DNA of 42,172 nt from a virus. The stretch's first letter is position 1. Each line of letters starts with the position of its first letter. The notes under the pieces are model-generated. The model did no database searches. It saw nothing but the letters and a program-made list of their open reading frames with translations, and was not told the DNA's origin. Below are positions 10,485-19,166 of this stretch, piece after piece. The DNA is taken from positions 1 through 42,172 of IMG/VR virus record IMGVR_UViG_3300044699_000102, one strand, 5' to 3'. Made by a program: the position numbers and the translations under genes.

Positions 10485-11324
10485 GTGGCTCTCGTCTCCG
10501 TTGATGCGTTGAAGGCGATGATCGCCATGCCCCATCAGTTGTCGTATGAGGGCAAGATCCTCACCGCCGGTACCGGCAAGCAGGAGAAGTTCGCCTCGGT
10601 GTGGAACAAGCAGGGCGACCACATCGGCGCCAACCCGTCGACGGCGGTGGCCCCAACGAGTTCGACGGCGGGGGCCTGGACGAAATCCGATGCCGGGTCG
10701 GGCCGTCAAATCATCATCGGCGGGTCGTCGCGCCAGACCAACAACACGCCGGGCAACGCCGGGTTCAACGGTGGCGGCTACAGCCCGCGACCGTTGCTGA
10801 TCATTGACCGCGTGTCGCATCAGGGCGGGCTGGACGGCAACGTCAACACGACCCAGACCACGAACTTCCCGACGGCGGCGTTGACTCGCTACACGTCCGG
10901 TGTCGGTGTGATGGCAGCCATCGAAACCCACGCGGCGATCGGGGCAACGGCGACGAACGTGACGATCTCGTACACCAACACTGCTGGCACCTCCGGACAC
11001 ACAGGGGTGTTGGTCTGCCCGTCGTTGTCGCTCAACTCGATCGGCATCTTCATCCCGATCCCCCTGCAGGCCGGTGATCTCGGCGTCAAGTCAGTCGAGA
11101 ACGTCACCCTGTCGGCGGCGACCGGCACCGTCGGCAACTGGGGCATCACCTTGTTCAAGGTCGTCGGCTTCATCTGGGCTGACGGCGACGGGACGTTCAG
11201 TGTGTTCGAGAACGCATTCTGGAACGAAGAGATCCTCGACTCTGCCTGTTTGCAGATGCTGGAGTGGGGCCTGAACGGTGGTTCGGGCTTCGTGATGCGC
11301 CACCTGACGTTCGCGGAGTGCTGA
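10485..11324 (+). CDS. Tail fibre/tip protein, paralogue B
   Basis: An intact 279-residue protein starting at GTG 10485, directly abutting the stop of the preceding gene. It shares with that gene the APTSSTAGA segment, the SYTN-GTSG block and the PLQAGDLGVKSVENVTLSA block, at matching distances, so the two arose by tandem duplication. It carries a Gly/Asn-rich insertion (about residues 80-100) absent in paralogue A. It ends in FVMRHLTFAEC. The fold appears all-beta. Because this copy has no frame break, it is the better template for modelling the pair. The precise virion role is unknown; fibre or baseplate decoration is likely. Confidence 0.6.
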   Translation: MALVSVDALKAMIAMPHQLSYEGKILTAGTGKQEKFASVWNKQGDHIGANPSTAVAPTSSTAGAWTKSDAGSGRQIIIGGSSRQTNNTPGNAGFNGGGYSPRPLLIIDRVSHQGGLDGNVNTTQTTNFPTAALTRYTSGVGVMAAIETHAAIGATATNVTISYTNTAGTSGHTGVLVCPSLSLNSIGIFIPIPLQAGDLGVKSVENVTLSAATGTVGNWGITLFKVVGFIWADGDGTFSVFENAFWNEEILDSACLQMLEWGLNGGSGFVMRHLTFAEC

Positions 11325-11325
11325 T

Positions 11326-13179
11326 ATGGCTGCCCGCCGCCTGTTCGACGGTGCTGAGTTCGAGGTCGGAGGTCTCGCCCTCGAATCCCCTGCAGCCCTC
11401 ACCTTCAACGAGATCGTCACCGACGGTCGCACCCCGATCCTGTGGTGGAAACTGGATGACGCCAGTGACCCTGCCGACGATGCTGCAGCGGCGGACAACG
11501 ACGGCATCCTGACCGGCACCGGCCTGTTCGGTGCGACCGCGTTCTTCCCGACGCCGAACGGCACCGTCTTCGACACCAACGGCGGCACCGGCTATCTGAC
11601 GTCGGAGGCCGACAGCCCGGTGTCCGGCGAAGACTGGACGATGTTCATCTTCTGGCAGTTGAACGACGCCGGGACGGTGGGCGCGATCTACGACACGTTG
11701 TCAGCCGGGCACGTCGGAAGTGCACCTGTTCTACGACATCGACGGCGAACTGCACTTCAAGGTGACCACCGACGATTCGGTGATCATCGACTTCATCTCG
11801 TCGGACGGTCGGTACACCAACACCGAGCCGCACATGCTCTACTACGCCGACTCGTCGGGCGGCTCCGACCCGGACGCCTCCGGCACGTGGGGCATCGACG
11901 GTGTGTGGGCCGACTTCGGGCCGACCGGGGCGACGCTCGATTTCACTGCCGGTCCGATCATGGTCGGCAACGACGACGGGCTTCTTCGCCGTCGGCCAAC
12001 CCGACGCCCTCGTCGCTCAACTGATCCTGTACGACGACTACGTCGGGCCGGACGTCGCCACCGAGTTGTTCTTGGCGGCCGGGTTCTCGACGAACCCGCT
12101 GGCCAACATGTCGTGGATCAACGACGACGACATCTGGGATGTCGAAGCGAACACGGAAGAGATCTTCGAAGCCAACCCGTCGTCGATCGCTATCGGCGCG
12201 ACGCTTCCCGGCTCCGACGGTCACCGGCAACGGCCGCACGACACCGGCGGCGATCACTCGCAGCGTTGTCGTCCCGGCCCCGACGGTCACCGGTGGTGGG
12301 GCTGACGACTTCCACACCTTGGTGCTGTCGTTCAACCCGGTCCTGTGGTGGCAGTTGGACGACGTCACCGATCCGGCCGACGACTTCGCTGCAGCCGACA
12401 ACGACGGCATCAAGACCGGCACCCTCAGCTTCGGTGCAGGCGAACTTCCTGCCGTCGGTGTCGGGCACCGTTCTCGACACGCTGGGTACGGGCTATCTGA
12501 CAGCAGAATCGCCCGGTCCCGATCGACGGCCTGGCGTTCACCTGTCATCGTCTTCTTCCAGTTGAACGACACGTCGTCGTCGGGCCAACTGTTCTTCCAG
12601 TCGTCCGGCGGTGTCGGGCGCACCGAACTGTCCTACGACGGCACCGATTTCCGGACCCGTGTCGTGCCGACGATCGGCACCGGGTCGACGCTGCTCGACG
12701 AGTTCACGTCCGGTCTCAACGACACCGATCCACACATGTGGTACTTCACTTCGACGAGCCCGAGCATCACGGTCGGCTCCGGGTCGTGGGGTTTCGACGG
12801 CAACTTCACCGATTTCACGACGACCGGCACCGACCTGTCGTTCGACCCGGGGACGTTGACGGTCGGTGGTGCCGATTTCGTCGACATCCTCGTCGCCCAC
12901 GTGCTGGTCTTCGACTATTCGCTGACCCCCGACGAGGCCCGGGACATCTTCGTGGCATCCGGTCTGTCGCCGGAACCCGTCGCCACCTGTCGAATGGACC
13001 GGGGCCGACGACATCATGTCGGTCTCGGCGGTGCACGCCCCCAACGACGCTGCGGCCACCGTCGCCTACACCCAAGCCAACGACGTGTGGCGGGTCATCG
13101 CCACGACACCGAACCCGGACCCGTACATCCCCGGCCTCGACTTTCGCACCGGTGGTGTCGGCGACGCTGTGGACCCGTG
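11326..13179 (+). CDS. Tail adhesin with two tandem LamG-like lectin domains (frame broken)
   Basis: Starts at ATG 11326. Two homologous modules follow each other. The first opens PILWWKLDDASDPADDAAAADNDG (written here as two parts, PILWWKLDD and ASDPADD-AAADNDG). The second, near 12335, has PVLWWQLDD and VTDPADD-AAADNDG. Each continues with a GTGYLT strand, a FxQLND strand, a PHM(L/W)YY/YF strand and a terminal SWGFDG/TWGIDG loop with an ILYD or LVFDY strand. This is the order seen in LamG/concanavalin-A-like domains, which bind sugars. Frame switches occur near 11705, 11980, 12225, 12440, 12525, 12990 and 13145. The protein may run on into the following Gp37-like gene. A role in host-surface glycan recognition is inferred. 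Confidence 0.6.
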
Positions 13180-14946
13180 ACGGCACGTTCCAGATCTCCA
13201 CGCTGGAAGACGCTTTCGACGTCCAGTGGCAAGAGGTCGTCGACGAAACCGGTGTCGGCAAGTTCTCGCTGCCGTTGGGCGACACCGCTGCGGCGCTGAT
13301 CCAGCGCGGCATGTTGGTGAAGTGCAACATCTACAACCTGGAGAACGTGTTCACGTGGCGGATCGAGAACATCGAACGTGTCCGCATCTCTCAGGACGAA
13401 GAGTTCGGCGAGATCGTCAACTGCACCGGCCGTGGTGTCGGGATGCGGTTGGAGGATGCCAAGATCCACCCGTACAAGGGCGTGACCCAGAAGCCGACGC
13501 CTGATTCGCGGTCGTTCTCGTTCGCCTCACCGGAGTTCGACGATTCGTCGTGGACGTTCTGTGAAGTGAAGGCGCTTGCAAGGCGACCTGACCACCGAAT
13601 GGGTCGGCATCGTCGACCGCGAGTTGACGGCGGCACCGTTCGCCTGGCCACAGAACAACACGTGGACACCGGGCTGGATCTGGCATCCCGATTTCGATAC
13701 CGAACCGGGCCTCGGCTACATCCGCAAGACGTTCGAGTTGGACATCGACCGCAAAGTGATCATAGTCGCCACAGGCGACAACTACTGGACTCTGTACCTC
13801 GATGGGGTCGCACTGCTCGGCGACAACTCTTACCCAGAGGCGTGGCAGGAGCACCGGCGCGTGGTGATCGACATGCAGGCGGGCTCGCACACATTCGCTG
13901 CAGTGGTGAACAACATCCGTACTTCACCGGTCGCCTTTCTGCTGTTGGCCTACCAGGATAACGGGTTCACCTGTGTGCCTCAGCCCGACGAGATCGGGCC
14001 CGACGGCGAGACGATCCCGCAGGACGACGAATGCGAACCGAACGAACCGTTGGTCATCTACGTCACCGATGCGTCGTGGAAGATCCTCGCCTACCCGCCG
14101 TCGGAACCGGGGATGACGCCGGGTGGGGTGATGCTGCAATTGTTGGCCGAAGCATGGGCGCGTGGCCAGCTTCTCGACGTGTCCCCTGACTTCGATGCGA
14201 TCTTCGACACCGACGGCGAACCGTGGTTGCAGATGCCCGAGGTCGGGGCGCGCATCGGCGATTCGTATCTCGACATCTTGAAGACGATGACCGACGGCGA
14301 ATGGTGCGACTGGTGGATGCGCCCGGTCGGCGACGACGGCATCTTCCGGTTGTCGATGTACGTCAACGACGGCCGTGGCAACTCGACGGCGGTGCCGTTC
14401 ACCCGCAGCACCGACGCCCATCTCGGCAACATCGCTGACATCACCCATGAGACGCCGGGGAAGATCTTCAACCGGTTGCTCGTCAAGTACGGCGGTGGTC
14501 TGTTCACCTACAACCTGGTGGCGCACCAGTTGGCGATCAGCGAAGTGATCGAAGAGTTCTTCGCCTGCGACACATCCGATCTGCAAGAAGCGACACGTCT
14601 CGCCTTGCGCGAGGTGACGACGTCGACGGCGACGAACCCGGCGATCACGTTGACGTTGGAACCCGACGTGGACCCGTTGCGGTTCGACAAGCCGTACGTC
14701 GATTTCAAGCCGGGCGACATGGTGTACGCCCCCGACGAGGATGGCGACGCCGAGTATTACCGGGTCATCGGGGCGACGATCACCCAGGACGACGAGGGCT
14801 TCCCGGTAGTGTCGCTGGAGTTGAACCGGCGGACGTTCAGTGTGCAGGAGCAGCGCGCCGACCTGTTCCAGACGCTCGGCTCGGGTGTCGTTTCACCGAA
14901 GGCGATCTCGGGTCGCGTCGACGGATTCCAGGGGAGTGGTGACTAA
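13152..14946 (+). CDS. Gp37-like tail/baseplate protein (one frame break)
   Basis: Protein sense starts around GTG 13152 (VVSATLWTRDGTFQI), changes frame at about 13575, then runs uninterrupted to 14946, giving about 598 residues. The first 100 residues (VGKFSLPLGD, LVKCNIYNLE, WRIENIERV) match the style of ReqiPepy6 Gp37-like siphovirus tail proteins, which form the baseplate hub or tail-fibre base. A middle module (TWTPGWIWHPDFDTEPGLG, TLYLDGVALLGD) resembles a galactose-binding-like beta sandwich. The C-terminal half (GKIFNRLLVKYGGG, YYRVIGATITQDDEG, VSLELNRR) is typical of hub domains. No ribosome-binding site precedes 13152, so it may be the C-terminal part of one very long protein beginning at 11326. 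Confidence 0.55.
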
Positions 14947-15476
14947 TGGTTGGTGTGACCCGACAGCCCCGCGACCGGTCCGCGCCGGTCCGTGGTGGCG
15001 ATAAGGCCGGTCTCGTTCATGACGTGACCTGGTCGTGGCCGGGGGAGATGACGCCGAGGATGATCGCTTTCGAGCCGGACCTGGCGACCACCGCCAGGGT
15101 GCCGATGTGGATGCCGTTCCGCACACCGATCACCGTGTTGAAGATCGCCTTCTCCTGCCGGGTCGGGTCGTGGACCAGTTTCGGTACCGGCTACGGGCCG
15201 GAGTTCCGGCTGTACGAACGCGACCGTTACGCCGAACCGGCGGCGTTCCAGAACCAGATCGCTGCGATGAAGGTCCGCGACGATGTCATCCCCGGCTTCG
15301 ACCCGTTCGACATGTACCAAACCCAGTCGGTCGGGGTGACCAGCTACCAGCCGTGTTTCTTCGTGACGTTCTTCATGAACGACGCCTACGCAACCGACCC
15401 GGATTCGTTGATGATCGGATGGGTGTCGTTCACGATGTACTACCGGTTCAGCAATGACTTTGACCTGGGGGCCTAG
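14946..15476 (+). CDS. Virion-associated protein, hypothetical
   Basis: A 176-residue intact frame. Its ATG shares a base with the preceding TAA (14944-14946), pointing to coupled translation. It is rich in aromatic residues (FFVTFFMNDAYAT, SFTMYYRFSND) and looks like a compact beta-rich structural protein. Placement at the end of the tail block and before the lysis genes suggests a minor tail or fibre component. No catalytic motif is seen. Confidence 0.5.
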   Translation: MVGVTRQPRDRSAPVRGGDKAGLVHDVTWSWPGEMTPRMIAFEPDLATTARVPMWMPFRTPITVLKIAFSCRVGSWTSFGTGYGPEFRLYERDRYAEPAAFQNQIAAMKVRDDVIPGFDPFDMYQTQSVGVTSYQPCFFVTFFMNDAYATDPDSLMIGWVSFTMYYRFSNDFDLGA

Positions 15477-15555
15477 CGGCGTCTGGGTCCTCTACGGAGT
15501 GATCGTGCTGGTGATGCTGCTGGTGTTCCTCACGCAACCGCGTAAAGGTCGGTGA
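15454..15555 (+). CDS. Tiny single-pass membrane protein
   Basis: A 33-residue frame at ATG 15454-15456 overlapping the end of the preceding gene by 23 bases. It reads as a short N-terminus (MTLTWGPSG), a 19-residue hydrophobic segment (VLYGVIVLVMLLVFL core) and a basic tail (QPRKGR), which is the plan of a one-helix membrane protein with an N-out/C-in charge bias. Such tiny genes occur beside actinophage lysis modules. Its 3' end overlaps the end of the convergent minus-strand gene by 26 bases. It could be a chance frame, but the transmembrane segment followed by positive charges is unlikely at random. Confidence 0.45.
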   Translation: MTLTWGPSGVWVLYGVIVLVMLLVFLTQPRKGR

Positions 15556-15795
15556 TCGCCTGCCCGCACAGGCCGACGATCGGATGTTCTCGATCGACGC
15601 CTTGTGTTCGATGGTGTAGTCGGTGGCTTCGGCGAGCATGTTGCGCTTGAACAGCTTCTCGTCTGGCGTGTTGCGTCCGACGACGTACACCGATTCGCCT
15701 TCCAGTGGCCCCTTGTACAGGGCGGTGCATCCTTCGTAGGTGCTGAGCAGGTAGCCGCCGTCACGGGTCGGGGTCGACCGGGCGGTACGGATCAT
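15530..15795 (-). CDS. Hypothetical protein in reverse-oriented island (one frame break)
   Basis: Starts at ATG 15795 (MIRTARSTPTRDGGYLLSTYEG). The sense continues to about HKASIE, then moves frame near 15580 (HPIVGLCGQAITDLYAVA) and stops at 15530-15532. The result is about 86 residues of small alpha/beta protein with no known motif (DEKLFKRNMLAEATDY helix). It faces against the late operon and is convergent with the tiny membrane gene. With the next minus gene it forms a two-gene island between tail and lysis genes, as prophage-expressed accessory genes often do. Confidence 0.5.
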
Positions 15796-15883
15796 TTCTC
15801 GTCGTTGCGCGGCAGAACCGCATCCACATGCAATGGCTACTGCCCTACTTCCTGACGTTCGGTCGCTCGATCACGCCGTGAGC

Positions 15884-16057
15884 TTAGGGCTCGACGGTTG
15901 CTGATGTCCTCACTTGGCTGATGGCACCGATCAGGGCGGAGTGCAGCGCGTCTTCGTGGGGGAGGCGATCCGCTGCCATCCGCGCCAGTTCCAACAGGTC
16001 GTCGAGGCCTTGGGCGGAGATCACCACCAGTCGGTCGCTGATCATGCGGTTATCCAC
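15884..16057 (-). CDS. Small hypothetical protein, possibly leaderless
   Basis: A 57-residue frame if begun at GTG 16057, or 53 if begun at ATG 16045 (MISDRLVVISAQGLDDLLEL). It is a helical, leucine-rich protein (LARMAADRLPHEDALHSALIGA) ending VRTSATVEP. No ribosome-binding site precedes either start. However, a promoter-like pair lies upstream on the minus strand, with TACAGT at 16069-16064, so a transcript would begin within a base or two of GTG 16057. Leaderless messages are common in actinobacteria, so 16057 is preferred. Function unknown. Confidence 0.45.
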   Translation of the reverse strand: MDNRMISDRLVVISAQGLDDLLELARMAADRLPHEDALHSALIGAISQVRTSATVEP

Positions 16058-16063
16058 AGGGAC

Positions 16064-16093
16064 ACTGTAAGCACGGTTGTTCGCAACATGCAA
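16064..16093 (-). promoter_or_regulatory. Candidate promoter for the reverse-oriented island
   Basis: Read on the minus strand, TTGCAT and TACAGT are separated by 18 bases. Both are close to the TTGACA/TATAAT consensus. Expected initiation about seven bases after TACAGT falls on GTG 16057. On the opposite strand a perfect DnaA box (TTATCCACA) occupies 16050-16058, overlapping the predicted start site. This is prediction only. Confidence 0.35.
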
Positions 16094-16219
16094 GACACAT
16101 ATCACCCACAGACCTATTCGATATTCATCCCGTAATGTCCGCCGAGTGTGCGGAATTTGACCCGCGGCGGTGATTAATGGGGCGACGGAAAACGATCCGC
16201 ATGGGCGGCGGAGGGAGCT

Positions 16220-16564
16220 ATGGAGAAGGACCGACGGGTTATTGCATACCTTTTTGCGACATTGACAGTGTTCGTTGTCGGTTACTTCGCGGTAGCCCAG
16301 CCGGAACTTCTCGGCACCCAGGTCGTCCTGGCAATAGGCGCTCTGATGACCACGATCTTGGCCTTGCTCGGCGTTCAGCAGCGCAAGACCGAAAAGGAAC
16401 CAGATGAAAAAGTACCTAGAGAGTACGTCCGGCCGTCGCTTGCCACGCTCCCTGAGAGAACTCGCAAGGCTCTTGGACGCAGTGGTGGAGACGAGGGTGA
16501 AGCATCTCCTGACCGTCCTGACCGTTTCATTCGCCGTGTTCGGTCTCATCTTCTACATGGTTGA
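16220..16564 (+). CDS. Two-helix membrane protein, holin-like (3' end uncertain)
   Basis: Starts at ATG 16220 with GGAGG nearby (GGCGGAGGGAGCT). It has two transmembrane segments (about residues 7-26, VIAYLFATLTVFVVGYFAV, and 33-50, LLGTQVVLAIGALMTTILAL), then a highly charged tail (QQRKTEKEPDEK). This topology and size suit a class II holin or holin partner. The frame stays open to 16564, but from about residue 62 it is just the shadow of the next gene, which begins at 16404. A one-base error would end this gene at the ATGA overlapping that start, giving about 62 residues. Co-located with the holin-like gene at 16978 and the endolysin, it is probably part of the lysis cassette. Confidence 0.5.
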   Translation: MEKDRRVIAYLFATLTVFVVGYFAVAQPELLGTQVVLAIGALMTTILALLGVQQRKTEKEPDEKVPREYVRPSLATLPERTRKALGRSGGDEGEASPDRPDRFIRRVRSHLLHG

Positions 16565-16971
16565 AGGCAACGGCAACCGCGACCTGGCCCGGGAACGCCA
16601 CAACAACGAAGTCGTCGCCTACCAGGACGCCCTGCGGCTGTATGACACCCAGTTGTTGCAGGTCGGGCAGTGCAACGCCCGGTACGAAAGCCGCCAGGCG
16701 GCCAGGGAACTGTTCATCTCCCAGAACAACACGGTCCGCCAGATCCTCAACTTCATCTCCGACGCCGACAACGGCAAGGAACGCCGCCCTGTTCCTGGCC
16801 TTGTTCTCCCAGGTCGACCAGCAAGACGGACGGATCATCGCCCAATACCCGGTCGACGAGACCAACACCTGCCCTCCCCTCCCGACAGTGCCGACCCCGC
16901 CGGGTTCGTTGACCGCAGACGACTGCCCGGAAGGCTGCACCCCATCTACCACCACCACCAGCATCCCTTAG
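16404..16971 (+). CDS. Single-pass membrane protein of lysis module (one frame break)
   Basis: Starts ATG 16404. A basic N-terminus (SGRRLPRSLRELARLLD) precedes one transmembrane segment (HLLTVLTVSFAVFGLIFYMV, about residues 34-53). An extracytoplasmic helical region follows (ARERHNNEVVAYQDAL, QAARELFISQNNTVRQIL). Sense changes frame near 16790 and continues ALFLALFSQVDQQDGRII to a Pro/Thr/Cys-rich tail (CPPLPTVPTPPGSL) and stop at 16969-16971, about 188 residues in all. An N-in anchor with coiled ectodomain between two holin-like genes suggests a spanin-like or lysis-regulating role, but it lacks a recognisable family signature. Confidence 0.55.
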
Positions 16972-16977
16972 GAGATC

Positions 16978-17229
16978 ATGAACGCCATCAAGAAAGCCTG
17001 GTTAGAGCACCCGTCGGGCGTCATCGCCTTAGTTCAGACGTTCATCGCCTTGCTGATCGCTTTCGGCTTGGAACTGACCCCGTCGCAGATCGGTGCGATC
17101 ATGGCCATGGTCACCTGCGTCGGTGGGCTCGTCAACCACACCCAGGTGACGTCGACCCGGGCGTTGCAGCAGTACAGCGACGCCGTCGACGCCCAAGCAG
17201 CGGAGGCGTTGCCGCCCGAGATGCCATAA
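16978..17229 (+). CDS. Holin-like membrane protein
   Basis: An 83-residue protein with a good ribosome-binding site (GGAG, five bases before ATG 16978). It has two hydrophobic segments, GVIALVQTFIALLIAFGLEL and IGAIMAMVTCVGGLV, separated by the short turn TPSQ. It ends with an acidic soluble tail. The pattern of a hydrophobic helix, the turn (L)TP-Q-GAI and a second helix ending in LVN-TQVT is the one commonly annotated as holin in actinobacteriophages. It would permeabilise the membrane to release or activate the endolysin encoded 850 bases downstream. No frame problem. Confidence 0.65.
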   Translation: MNAIKKAWLEHPSGVIALVQTFIALLIAFGLELTPSQIGAIMAMVTCVGGLVNHTQVTSTRALQQYSDAVDAQAAEALPPEMP

Positions 17230-17236
17230 TCCTCTG

Positions 17237-18034
17237 ATGGCCGGGTATGTCGGGATTCTCGGTCGTCGCTCCGGCGGCGGTGACGGTTCCCCGTGTCTAC
17301 AAACCTTCGAAGAGGCGGTCGCCGCCCTCAGCCCGGTCGCCTGGTGGCGGCTCAACGAAACCAGCGGCACCACCGCCACCGATTCGTCGGGCAACGGCCA
17401 CCACGGCACCTACCATGCCGACACGAAGCTGGCCAACCATGACGGGGCTTGCAGTGACGGGCCGAAGTTCATCAACCTGCCAGCAGCCGGAAGCCAGGCG
17501 GGGGTCACCGTCCCCGACTTCTCGGCGGTGTCGGCCCCGAACGAATTCACCGTCATGTTCCTCAGCTTGTACCAGAACGCCTTCACCACCGGGGTGACGT
17601 TGGCGACGATGACCCCGGTGTTCAAGCCGAGCGAATGGTTCATCGCCGAACGGCAGGACGCCATCGAAATCGGGGTCGAGAACACCGTCGCCGGGGCCTA
17701 CCGGTCGTATCTGCACAACGGCTCCCCTGTCGGCACCGGCTGGAACCTGACGTTCGTCAAGTTCCCCAGCGCCAGCGACGTCGTCGTCGACTTCGCCAAC
17801 TCGGGCGGCTCCAACATCCCGTTGACCGGCACCACCACCGGCCCGACCGGGACCCGACGCGGCGACCAGGCCACCGATCTGGTGATCGGGCAGACCGGCA
17901 ACACGATGTCCGGCGGCACCGATCCGTTGCACGGCAGGTTCCTCGCCAATGTCGCCGTGTTCTCCGGTTTGCTCGCCGATCTCGACATCGGTGACCTGAT
18001 GTCGGCGGCGGCCAACGACGGCTGGTTCGACTGA
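17237..18034 (+). CDS. LamG-like (concanavalin A-like) lectin-domain protein
   Basis: An intact 265-residue protein. After a short Gly-rich start, one LamG-like domain spans about residues 28-260. It opens LSPVAWWRLNETSGTTATDSSGNGHHG, given here as AWWRLNE and DSSGNGHHG, the classic start of this fold. It continues through FTVMFLSLYQ, SYLHNGSPVGTG, LVIGQTGN and RFLANVAVFSGLL. It is the third LamG-like module in this window and the only one without frame damage. Its place between holin and endolysin genes is unusual for a fibre gene. It may be a tail-fibre tip or secreted glycan-binding protein. Carbohydrate binding is the family expectation; the ligand is unknown. Confidence 0.65.
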   Translation: MAGYVGILGRRSGGGDGSPCLQTFEEAVAALSPVAWWRLNETSGTTATDSSGNGHHGTYHADTKLANHDGACSDGPKFINLPAAGSQAGVTVPDFSAVSAPNEFTVMFLSLYQNAFTTGVTLATMTPVFKPSEWFIAERQDAIEIGVENTVAGAYRSYLHNGSPVGTGWNLTFVKFPSASDVVVDFANSGGSNIPLTGTTTGPTGTRRGDQATDLVIGQTGNTMSGGTDPLHGRFLANVAVFSGLLADLDIGDLMSAAANDGWFD

Positions 18035-18074
18035 CCCCAAGACATTGACGTAGTACGCGTCGTAGGTTCCAGGT

Positions 18075-18947
18075 ATGGCAGAGACGCTGTACCCGAACGG
18101 ATACGCCCCGACGGGTGGGCCCGGTGCACCGCAGACGATGGCGTTCATCGAAGCACGCGCCGACGTCAAAGCGATCGAGCCGGAGATGTGGCGGCGAACC
18201 AAGGCACTGATGGTCTACTCCGGAGGCACCTTGGGGGTCGGGGGAGGGGCACGGTCGGCGGACGCCCAGCGGGCCTTGTTCCTCTCCCGTTACTACATCG
18301 ACGATGTCCACGGCACCGTTCACTACAACGGCCACATGTGGAGCAAGAAGGACGGGGTCGCGTCGGCCGCGCCGCCCGGCCTGTCGTACCACGAAGACGA
18401 CGCCACCGTGAACGGGGCGCTAGCCATCGACTTCGTCGGCGACCTCGACGTGTTGCGGATCAACGGGCCCGACTTCGGACTCACCCAGTTCGCTGCCGTC
18501 AACAACGAACCGTGGCACGGCCAACCGATCGAGATCCCCCATTCACGATCGAAGTTCGTCCCTTCGCTCATGTATCCGCTGACGCCGTGGGTGTTCCCCG
18601 GCACACCAACCCCACTGCCACCGCCAGGAGACACGATGGAACTCGCAGTCATGACTTTCAACAACACGTCGCCGCACACGACGTTCCTCGGCTACTGCAA
18701 CCGCAAACCGCAGCCCGGTGGTGGTGTCGCCAACATGTTCTGGGATGTGCTGTGGATCGACGGTGCCGATCCGGAAGCGATGAAGATGCTCAACGATCAG
18801 ATCACCTTCGGTGGGGCGCAGACGTTCGAGTTCGGCCACCACGTGTCCCGCGGCCTGTGGCTGCTCAACGACAAGCTGCCTACGTCAGCGAAGTCTGATG
18901 GGACGGCGTGGACGAAGGCGGACTGGGGTCGGTTCGGTTCCGGGTAG
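18075..18947 (+). CDS. Endolysin, peptidase M15 (VanY-like) with C-terminal domain
   Basis: A 290-residue intact protein. The catalytic domain covers about residues 35-160 and has the zinc ligands of the M15 D,D/L,D-carboxypeptidase family: S104-x-H106, with A-I-D119 (SYHEDDATVNGALAIDF), and E145-P-W-H148. GARSADAQRALFLSRYY is the usual upstream helix of VanY-type phage lysins. A Pro/Thr linker (about 176-186) leads to a C-terminal domain of about 100 residues (MELAVMTFNN to GRFGSG) that probably binds the cell wall. It cleaves peptide stems of peptidoglycan to release progeny. It lies downstream of the holin-like genes. The 3' end overlaps a minus-strand gene by 68 bases. Confidence 0.75.
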   Translation: MAETLYPNGYAPTGGPGAPQTMAFIEARADVKAIEPEMWRRTKALMVYSGGTLGVGGGARSADAQRALFLSRYYIDDVHGTVHYNGHMWSKKDGVASAAPPGLSYHEDDATVNGALAIDFVGDLDVLRINGPDFGLTQFAAVNNEPWHGQPIEIPHSRSKFVPSLMYPLTPWVFPGTPTPLPPPGDTMELAVMTFNNTSPHTTFLGYCNRKPQPGGGVANMFWDVLWIDGADPEAMKMLNDQITFGGAQTFEFGHHVSRGLWLLNDKLPTSAKSDGTAWTKADWGRFGSG

Positions 18948-19152
18948 TTCGCAGGTGGTTCACGAGAGCGAACCCTTCGAGCGCATCCAGAAGTCGTACC
19001 AGTTGGTTCTCGTCGAGGTCTTTCCATGAGGCAACGTCCCTCCTCAAGAGGATCTCGGCGAGTTCCAACCTGTCGTCACGGGTCAACCCGTACGTCCTGG
19101 CGTAGATCATCGCCTTAGTCAATTTGACCTGTTTGGGGTCAGTATCGCTCAT
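18880..19152 (-). CDS. Small hypothetical protein divergent from whiB
   Basis: Starts at ATG 19152 (MSDTDPKQVKLTKAMIYAR), about 90 residues. A helical acidic/basic protein with TRDDRLELAEILLRR and DLDENQLVRLLDALEGFAL, suggesting a small helical bundle. Its first base lies 14 bases from the start of the whiB-like gene on the other strand, so the two share one tiny promoter region. The last 20 residues (NRTDPSPPSSTPSHQ) lie over the end of the endolysin gene and may be out-of-frame sequence. An alternative start at ATG 19173 would add seven residues. No family is recognised. The paired arrangement suggests a regulator or co-regulated partner. Confidence 0.5.
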   Translation of the reverse strand: MSDTDPKQVKLTKAMIYARTYGLTRDDRLELAEILLRRDVASWKDLDENQLVRLLDALEGFALVNHLRTTRNRTDPSPPSSTPSHQTSLT

Positions 19153-19166
19153 TCGAGCGACTCTAG

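Noticed and set aside
9339-11000. 553-residue minus-strand open frame
   Set aside because: Shadow of the plus-strand tail genes: Arg/His/Gly-rich with no ribosome-binding site or domain, a result of high third-position GC.
15884-16549. 221-residue minus-strand frame
   Set aside because: Only its last ~55 residues look like protein; the upstream part is antisense to the membrane protein genes and crosses the divergent promoter region.
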